Origin: CAZOKO01 sp964580455
GTDB taxonomy: Bacteria; Desulfobacterota; WTBG01
Reading direction: 5' to 3'
NCBI GenBank assembly: GCA_964580455.1
Contig: CAZOKO010000117.1
Span: forward strand, 1-7,378
Length of the DNA stretch: 7,378 nt
Position numbers and translations under genes: made by a program. Numbering within the stretch: the first letter of the stretch is position 1; each line of letters opens with the position of its first letter. This document shows positions 6,192 to 7,378 of the stretch, piece by piece. The notes below the pieces were generated by a model. The model worked only from the letters and a program-made list of their open reading frames with translations, searched no databases and was not told the origin of the DNA.

Positions 6192-7378
6192 TTGACCCAA
6201 AAAGAACACCTCCCCAACTGGCCTTCCATCATCTCCTGGTCCCTCTACGATTTTGCCAACACCATTTTCTCCATGAACATCATCTCCCTCTATTTCCCTT
6301 TGTGGGTAACAGTGGATAAAGGAGGTGAAGATATTTTATACGGCTCTGCACTTTCTCTCTCTATGGTCCTGGTTGCGTTCTCCATGCCCCTCCTTGGTGC
6401 TTTCTCTGATCGTATGGGGAGAAGGATTCCACTTCTTATGGGATTAACTCTCCTTTCGGTTTTTTTCACCGGTTTGATTGGTGTCTGTGATCACCTCCTG
6501 CTGGGACTTCTCTTCTTCGTTCTGGCAAACTATGGATATCATGCAGCACTCGTTCCCTATGATGCATTACTTCCCCGGGTAAGCCGGGGATCGAAGGTGG
6601 GCAAAGTTGCAGGGATAGGTGTCGCTCTTGGGTACGTAGGGGCTATTTTAGGTATTCTGATGGTAAAGCCATTTGTAAGTGAGGCAGGAAGGGGAGCTTC
6701 CTTTATCCCTACGGCATTTCTCTTCCTTGTTTTCTCACTGCCCTGCTTTTTTATGGTGAAAGAAGAGAGGAGAAAGGCAGCTACTTTCTTCTGGCGAAAT
6801 ATCAGGGAAGAGGTGGTAAAGATTAAGACTACTCTTTTTAATACCACAAAAAACCCGGGGTTGCTCCGTTTCCTGATTGCGAATTTTATTTACTGCGATG
6901 CGGTAAATACGGTCATTGCCTTTATGTCTGTCTATGCCCACCAGGTTATGGGTTTCAGTGATTCCATGATCCGTATCTTTCTCATTGTCTCCACCACCTT
7001 TGCTGTTGCAGGATCACTTGTCTTTGGGTGGGTTACTGATCGCCTGGGAGCAAAAAGAACACTTATGGTGGTGCTTTGTATCTGGATTGCCGGTCTGGTA
7101 ATGGCAATTGTCAGTTTCTCAACATTGATGTTTTGGATGGTGGGTCCCATAGTAGGCGTCGCACTGGGTGGAACCTGGGTTTCAGCCCGTGCCCTGGTAG
7201 TTGACCTTTCGCCTCCTGAGAAGATAGGGGAGATTTACGGGCTCTACAACATGGGCGGGAAGTTTGGTTTTATCCTGGGACCTCTGGTATGGGGAACTAT
7301 AGTCTGGGTCTTCGGCGGGTTAGGCATCCTCAAATATCGGATCGCCATAGGTTCCCTGCTCCTTTTCCTGGCAGGCGG
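6192..7378 (+). CDS. UMF1/Atg22-like major facilitator transporter (3' end beyond the window)
   Basis: The open frame gives 395 residues to the window edge; the family is usually about 420-450. WSLYDFANTIFS (16-27) is the hallmark of the UMF1 branch of the major facilitator superfamily, related to yeast vacuolar Atg22. MFS motif A appears as GAFSDRMGRR (69-78), and its pseudo-repeat is GWVTDRLGAKR (279-289). GLYNMGGKFGFILGP (350-364) matches the family's GLY...GK....LGP segment. I count eleven complete hydrophobic segments and the start of a twelfth, with a charged cytoplasmic loop between the sixth and seventh. It is an inner-membrane permease of unknown substrate; amino-acid efflux is only an analogy with Atg22. 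There is no ATG in frame before the first membrane segment. TTG at 6192 (TTG ACC CAA AAA) is the best start, with only a weak GAGA upstream, and an in-frame stop lies at 6168. Confidence 0.87.
   Translation, partial: MTQKEHLPNWPSIISWSLYDFANTIFSMNIISLYFPLWVTVDKGGEDILYGSALSLSMVLVAFSMPLLGAFSDRMGRRIPLLMGLTLLSVFFTGLIGVCDHLLLGLLFFVLANYGYHAALVPYDALLPRVSRGSKVGKVAGIGVALGYVGAILGILMVKPFVSEAGRGASFIPTAFLFLVFSLPCFFMVKEERRKAATFFWRNIREEVVKIKTTLFNTTKNPGLLRFLIANFIYCDAVNTVIAFMSVYAHQVMGFSDSMIRIFLIVSTTFAVAGSLVFGWVTDRLGAKRTLMVVLCIWIAGLVMAIVSFSTLMFWMVGPIVGVALGGTWVSARALVVDLSPPEKIGEIYGLYNMGGKFGFILGPLVWGTIVWVFGGLGILKYRIAIGSLLLFLAG

Noticed and set aside
6557..7150. Minus-strand frames opposite the transporter
   Set aside because: The plus-strand frame carries MFS motif A, the UMF1 hallmark and regular membrane segments; the opposite frames show none of this.

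Overview
This is a chromosomal housekeeping stretch of a Gram-negative-type bacterium. It has moderate GC with AT-rich intergenic DNA. The lineage cannot be fixed from the window. The C-terminal tail of the large surface protein, the tRNA-tuf order and the short dispersed hairpin repeats would fit an anaerobic or environmental lineage such as the former Deltaproteobacteria or a neighbouring candidate phylum, but that is a guess from family memory.

Layout. On the minus strand, 515 down to 1 holds tRNA-Thr(TGT), tRNA-Tyr(GTA), tRNA-Gly(TCC), tRNA-Thr(GGT) and the first 13 codons of tuf (EF-Tu). This is the same order as the E. coli thrU-tyrU-glyT-thrT-tufB operon, and a strong sigma-70-type promoter lies just upstream (527-554). 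Next on the minus strand is an endonuclease III-related DNA glycosylase (689-1339). A 374-base gene-free gap follows and carries a complete copy of a dispersed palindromic repeat. A lone tRNA-Val(CAC) (minus, 1714-1788) shares a 64-base divergent intergenic region with a large exported protein (1853-4984). That protein has about 14 Asp-box beta-propeller blades, three carboxypeptidase-regulatory-like beta-sandwich domains and a helical C-terminal tail resembling CFI-box C-terminal domains. A second repeat copy follows, then proC (5142-5957, proline biosynthesis), a third cluster of repeat pieces, and the start of a UMF1/Atg22-like major facilitator transporter running off the right edge.

The genes outside the tRNA-tuf operon do not form an obvious pathway. 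They look like separate transcription units divided by repeats. I see no defence system, phage, insertion sequence with a transposase, or CRISPR array. The points most worth a second look are the 50-bp perfect inverted repeat pair bracketing the tRNA-Val and surface-protein segment, the glycosylase whose stop codon falls exactly where the fourth iron-sulfur cysteine is expected, and the architecture and unusual tail of the surface protein.
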